Below are positions 58,961 through 64,000 of a DNA stretch of 64,000 bases, piece after piece. The position numbers and the translations under genes were made by a program. Each line of letters starts with the position of its first letter. The stretch's first letter is position 1. The notes beneath the pieces were generated by a model. The model had not been told where the DNA came from, ran no database searches, and was given only the letters and a program-made list of their open reading frames with translations. This stretch comes from Polytrichum commune (taxonomy: Eukaryota; Streptophyta; Polytrichopsida; Polytrichales; Polytrichaceae). The stretch covers positions 14,880,001 through 14,944,000 of the forward strand of contig OX485804.1 of the NCBI GenBank assembly GCA_950295325.1. The letters run 5' to 3'.

Positions 58961-60490
58961 ATTTTCAAAATAATCCAACATTTAGTTTTATAAGTATTTT
59001 GTTTCAAATCAATTGTCTAGCTACAATAGTTCCAAAGCTCAATCGAGGTAGAACACTACTCGTGTTTAACAACCTCGCATGTTACGATGTCATCCTACGA
59101 GTTTTTGATAGTTCTAATAGGTTCAACCAACATGGGAAGTGCACCAAATCATCCTTTGAGTGTGTGGACATGACAATTCTCTAGAGCCCACATTAAGTTC
59201 CAACCCACACCAAATCTCCAATTTAAATTAGTGTGGGCCACATTGTTTTTTTTTGGGGAAATTGACGGGTTGACTATTTTATTTCATGCTACTTTTATCC
59301 TTGAACAATGTTACCATGAAACTTTGTTGTCTTGATTGGAAGTCTTTGAGAAGACTTATGGGATGACCCAAGGTCTTGACTCCACATTATTTCCACCATA
59401 AGTAGACACGTACAATGGCCCACATTTCATATTTACGCACTAATTTCCACCCACACTGATACGAATGTTCAATGTAGATATATGTTAGTCAAATTGAATT
59501 TTCATAAAACTACTTAAGGTATGCATGTTTTATTCAACTAATTTTCTTGATCAAAACACATATATTTGATTGGTGTGTGCTTAGGTGAGGATCAAAGAAC
59601 AAACACCATAAAGACACGTGATTATAAGAGATTGGGCTACATCTTCGAGTTTTATATACCGCTCCACACTCAATAGTGATCACAATTGGGAGGACTTGTG
59701 TACCTGTTTAGCGTAAGAATCAACAAATGTGCATGTCCGATAATCATAACTAAACCAAGAAAGCTTTAGCTATGAAATTGCTATTTTGGGTTGATGATTC
59801 ATCGTAAATTTGCTAATGTAGCACAACTTCAAAGACATAAATTTAATCAATAGAAGATGGAGAAACAAGAAACTCTAGCCAAGTAACACTTGCATAAGGT
59901 AGATGGCTCTTAAATCATTACTTTTCTCAACTAGTCCGTTTCTCCTAGGATATGAAACGCGGGGATTAGTATAAGATAGGTAGCAAATCCAATACGTGAC
60001 CATAGCCGAATTCCTCGTAATTCATGGAGATCATAGGAACATCTGATTCCTTAACAAAGTGAAAATCCTTCTGCTGGTAAAATTGTTACCTGGTGCCCCC
60101 AATATTATGTTGGCTATTTGTTTAACCCAGAGTAATCAACACATTTAGAACACATACTCCAATCTCTTCTAAACACGTGTATAATTTGATATCCGTTCTT
60201 GGAGCCACACCTGTTGGCATGCCACTTAAATACTATAAGTGTCCGACTAAGATAAGTAACCGAATTAAGCACGTCTACCTTACCTTTATGTAAGTTGTGT
60301 GTGAATTATGAAGGGGGGGAGGCTAGGGCATGATGTGTTGACTTATTCTAGTATTATAGTGCACCGTCCCATTAAAAAACACAGGTAAGGTACTTGGTCC
60401 TACTTCATAGTTTATTATGGCACTAGGGATGCCCCCCCCCTTCACGAAATGTTCAAAGAGAGTAGGATCGATATCTAGGTTTCCGCCTGA
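58961..60490. other. No gene seen upstream of calnexin
   Basis: AT-rich, with a single 103-codon frame (58873-59184) that starts inside the MITE and has no motif. A nine-C run lies near 60432-60440. Confidence 0.45.
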
Positions 60491-61029
60491 TTGTATCCTT
60501 ATCTACCCTACACCGACATGAACGACTTCCCCCCCACGGAAAGTTTCTCCCTAAAACAAGCGATTGCATCATCGCTCCCCCCTCGGACCAATGAGAGCGC
60601 CCCGATTGAGCAGTGTCGGCCCCTTCGACCAATCAGAATCGTCCATCTCATCGGGCCCTTGTTTTCAGTCTCTTGCCCGTCACTGCAGCCTGCCCCCCCC
60701 CCCTCCATGTCTTTGATGCCGTCACTCCCTAGGGCTCTCCACACTAATTTAGAGGCTTACTGCCACACCAGCCTTGGAAAACACGAATAACTAAAACTAT
60801 TATTTCCATAAGCCGCACCTAGCCTGGTGCAGTAACCGGAGGGTTGGCCATGTATAATTCTCATGCACAATTCGCTAACAGTCATCCATCCGTCCGAACG
60901 GATGACATACACGGACAGACATGTTCATCCATCCATGGGGCTTCCAGGGCCTTCCCTTCCTTCTTCACATCAGGGTTTCCTCCGACATTTGCACTGGAAC
61001 CCTCCGTCTTTGCAGAGCCGCTTGTGGCC
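60491..61029 (+). promoter_or_regulatory. Probable calnexin promoter and 5' leader
   Basis: GC content and CpG count rise sharply relative to the upstream DNA. Two CCAAT boxes in near-identical context lie 41 bp apart: GGACCAATGAGAG (CCAAT 60588-60592) and CGACCAATCAGAAT (CCAAT 60629-60633). Calnexin genes are induced by ER stress, usually through CCAAT-N9-CCACG or related sites; I see CCAAT but no exact full ER-stress element. No clear TATA box. The transcription start cannot be placed from sequence alone. Confidence 0.5.
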
Positions 61030-64000
61030 ATGGCGACGCGCAGATCCTTCTCCTTAGGGCTGCTACTGCTCGTGTGCGCTTGTTTCGGCCTCGCCGCTTC
61101 GTTGTCCGACACTGTGAGTCTCTTCTTACCCTTCATTTCGATGTACGCCATGTCGTTTTTGGTTGTACATCGATGTAACTCTCGGCAGGGTTTGAGGCGA
61201 GGGTTTGTGCGACGTTGAGCTGGAAAGTTCGTCCTTGCCCTCGGAGTCGCTCATCGATTAGATCGAACTGCGGAGCCACGGTGGAATAATGTTTGAGCTC
61301 GTGGTGTAGCATTTTCAATCACGTCGATGTGAGCTATGCTGAGGACATTGGTTGCGGCAGGGGTGTGTGGGTTGAAAGGCAACGAGGTTACAGGCGTAGG
61401 TTTGTAGCGCTTTGGTTGTCGTGTGCTGTATTGTGGTTTCATAGTCTTGTATGATGTCGGTCGAGTTCTTGGAAAGTTCCGCTGGGATTATGACGATGAT
61501 GTTATATGATACGATTGTTGTGTACTCTTTTCGTCACATTCTCACCTACAGAGAGCCTGCATTTGAGGCTTGGTATATGTTCCCTTCAGATGCTCTCCTT
61601 CGGACAAAGCAAGAAGGTGTTCTTGATCTTTATGAGCTTCTTGGTGTGTTTATAAGCTCTAGCGTTCTGTGTTTTGTGTCCTTCGTTTTTCTCTCTATGA
61701 TGAGGTAGCTAGGCACGGGTTGTTGGCATCACGGTCATTTCACCTGAACGCGGTGTCTGCGGTAATTGATACTAGTCCAGTTTCTTCTGACATCCAAGCA
61801 GCGCAAATTTTTCCTGATTGATGCGGAAAGATGTTTCTTGGTCGTCGAACGGCACTTGGAGGATGCGTTTCTTGAAGTTCGGGGTTGAATACGAGGACGT
61901 AGTCTAGACATCTGTTACGAATACGATGGGTTGCCCTCCATGCGGTCTAGACAAAGGCATAGACCGGAAACCTTGTGGAATCGGTTCTTTGTCCCCAGTT
62001 GGTTAACTGGTTACAAATGATCAACATGACGCCTGTTTTTACTCGACTCTTGTATGTTCATTATTGAAGGATCTGTGTCTGGTCCTCATATGATGGTCTG
62101 GTCATTCTAGCTTCACTTGATGCTACGTCTCCTGAATATCTGGGAGCTGAGGCTTCTACATGCTCATGTCAATTTGGAATGCGTTTGCTTGTAGGAATTC
62201 ATCTACGATCTTTCAATATACATACATCTTTTGACCCCTCGGCATTTTTGTGTGGCAGGTGTTTTACGATTCTTTCGATGAAAATTTTGAGGGACGATGG
62301 GTTGTTTCACAGAGCAGTGATTATGGAGGTACTACGATTATCCTTATCGTGATCCTTCCGATGATGGGTTGGTTTTTACAGAATGCTGCAATTTCAATAT
62401 CATAGCTGGAAATTCAGGTCTGAATGTGGTCCGTTATCTTGCAATGTCCCTCCCATTGTATGTTTTAGGACGAAAGTGTGTTAGGGGTAAATTGGTCTGA
62501 AATGGTTCGCAGAGTTTTCTACAAAGTGGTTGTTATGATTTGCAGGAAAGTGGAAGCATGAGAAGAGTGAGGGCCATGACGACTATGGTTTGTTAGTAAG
62601 CGAGAAGGCAAAGAAATACGGCATAGCTACTGACCTTCCTGAGAAGGTCGATCCCAAGGATGGCGCATTGGTACTGCAATACGATTTGCGGTTGCAGAAT
62701 GGGCTTGAGTGCGGTGGAGCATACCTGAAGTTTTTGCAACCACAGGTATGTGTTCTTGGCCCTGATGAGGCCTTATGGGTTTATGAGATGCTTTCCTGAT
62801 CCAAATCCTGCATTATCCAAATTAATTCCGTTAGTACAAGTTCAACCTGGAGAGACAATGTTGATTGTGTATGTTCGTACATTATGGAACATATGCAAAT
62901 ACCCTACAATAAGTAGGGTTTGCAGGTAGTCAGAAAGTCAATTATTACAGAAAGTGCCCTTGGATGCAATCTAAGGTTGTGTGAAATGCCATTTACAATT
63001 GCAGGAGGCAGGCTGGACAGCCAATGATTTCAACAATGAGTCTCCTTACTCCATCATGTTTGGTCCAGACAAGTGTGGAGCCACCAACAAAGTCCACTTC
63101 ATTTTCCGACACAAAAACCCAACTACTGGGAAATATGTGGAGCATCATCTTCAGAATCCTCCTGTTCCTACCGGCGACAAGCTGTCGCACGTCTACACCG
63201 CCATCATTTACCCAAACAACACTCTGAAGATTTTGATCGATGGTGAGGAGAAGAAGTCTGCCGATCTTTTGTCAAGTGACTTCGAGCCAACAGTGATCCC
63301 ACAGAAGACCATTCCTGATCCTGAAGACAAGAAACCTCAAGATTGGGACGATAGAGCCAAGATCCCTGATCCTGAGGCATCGAAACCTGATGACTGGGAT
63401 GAGGATGCTCCCAGAGAGATTGAAGACCTTGATGCCGAGAAGCCAGAGGTAAATTCCCAGAAGACCCTCGTGGATTCTGCTCAATTGAAAAGTTGGATGC
63501 ACATCGTGAGTTTCTAGCATGTGTAAGATAATGTTTAGGATCAATCACAGGCCTTCTGACAGGTTTCTAGTCAAATGAGATGTGAAATGTTGCATTTTAT
63601 TATTTTTGAAAACTACTAAAATTATATTCAACTTGTAGGGATGGCTGGATGACGAGCCTGATGAAGTTGACGACCCAGAAGCAGAGAAGCCTGAGGATTG
63701 GGATGATGAAGAAGATGGTGAGTGGGAGCCCCCTAAGATCTCCAACCCCAGGTGTGAGGAGGCTCCAGGTTGCGGTGAGTGGAAACGCCCCTCCAAGCCT
63801 AACCCTGCTTATAAGGGAAAATGGAGAGCACCAATGATTGACAACCCAGCATACCAAGGCATCTGGGCCCCACAGCAGATCCCCAATCCCGAATATTTTG
63901 AGCTGGAGAAGCCCAACTTGGAAGCTGTAGCTGCGATCGGCATTGAAATCTGGACGATGCAGGACGGAATCTTATTTGATAACATTTTGGTAGCACACGA
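61030..64000 (+). CDS. CNX: Calnexin, N-terminal five exons (runs off the right edge)
   Basis: A membrane-bound ER lectin chaperone that holds monoglucosylated glycoproteins during folding. Exons by GT-AG rules and unbroken frame: 61030-61113, 62259-62328, 62546-62745, 63005-63448 and 63639 onward. Exon 1 encodes a signal peptide (basic MATRRS, then a Leu-rich core, ending near LAASLSD). The lectin domain shows [26 protein letters not shown] with the glycan-binding Tyr and Lys, and [12 protein letters not shown]; the Cys of LECGG and DKCG would form its disulfide. The P-domain follows, with four [16 protein letters not shown] repeats and then four [23 protein letters not shown] repeats, the 4+4 layout of calnexin rather than calreticulin's 3+3. 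The window ends in [20 protein letters not shown], before the second lectin strand end and the transmembrane anchor. All exons look intact. Confidence 0.95.

Overview
This window looks like nuclear DNA of a land plant. The evidence is an intron-bearing plant-type calnexin gene with GT-AG introns, a Ty1/Copia element with plant-type gag-pol, plant-like Ty3/Gypsy, LINE and Mutator/SWIM remnants, CACTA and hAT-like miniature elements with exact target duplications, and mostly AT-rich, stop-rich sequence between them. Gene density is very low. A non-seed plant (bryophyte, lycophyte or fern) is my guess, but the sequence alone does not settle it. No tRNA, rRNA, CRISPR or bacterial-type operon is visible.

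Only two genes are well supported. One is a single-exon gene at 14496-15959 encoding a LURP-one/tubby-C-terminal-like domain followed by a long Gly/Asp minisatellite tail. It is preceded by about six degenerate copies of a 234-288 bp repeat. The other is calnexin, whose first five exons (61030 to the right edge) run out of the window in the P-domain/second lectin segment. Weaker coding-like traces lie at 764-913 (minus), 10937-11164, 35899-36198 and 42137-43195.

The rest is a layered graveyard of mobile DNA. Left part: a solo LTR (3998-5765, target duplication CCTGC), an array of ten small hairpins sharing a GTCT loop (6918-7281), two foldback elements (9717-11375), and a 559-bp inverted-repeat element (11704-12262). 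Middle: an hAT-like MITE (17681-18090). Next comes a decayed Gypsy element on the minus strand (19583-27069) broken by a CACTA element (21503-22855), a solo LTR (24037-25671) and a displaced integrase fragment. These are followed by a tRNA-derived SINE (about 28460-28830), a Mutator/SWIM-type transposase remnant (29479-32562), an LTR (33572-34862), and a three-level nest in which an hAT-like element sits in a solo LTR that sits in another LTR (34932-40236). Right part: an hAT-like MITE (41550-41883), a recent Copia element with apparently identical LTRs but broken coding (45160-51596), a LINE split by an LTR that itself holds the second CACTA copy (52700-58050), another hAT-like MITE (58545-58952), then calnexin.

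Most long-LTR copies belong to one family: they begin TGTGAGCCC or TATGAGCCC and, where intact, end in a CTCACA-type terminus. All are solo or truncated, which points to extensive LTR-LTR recombination and deletion. The non-autonomous DNA elements show clean target duplications (3 bp for CACTA, 8 bp for hAT-like), so their boundaries are the most secure calls here.
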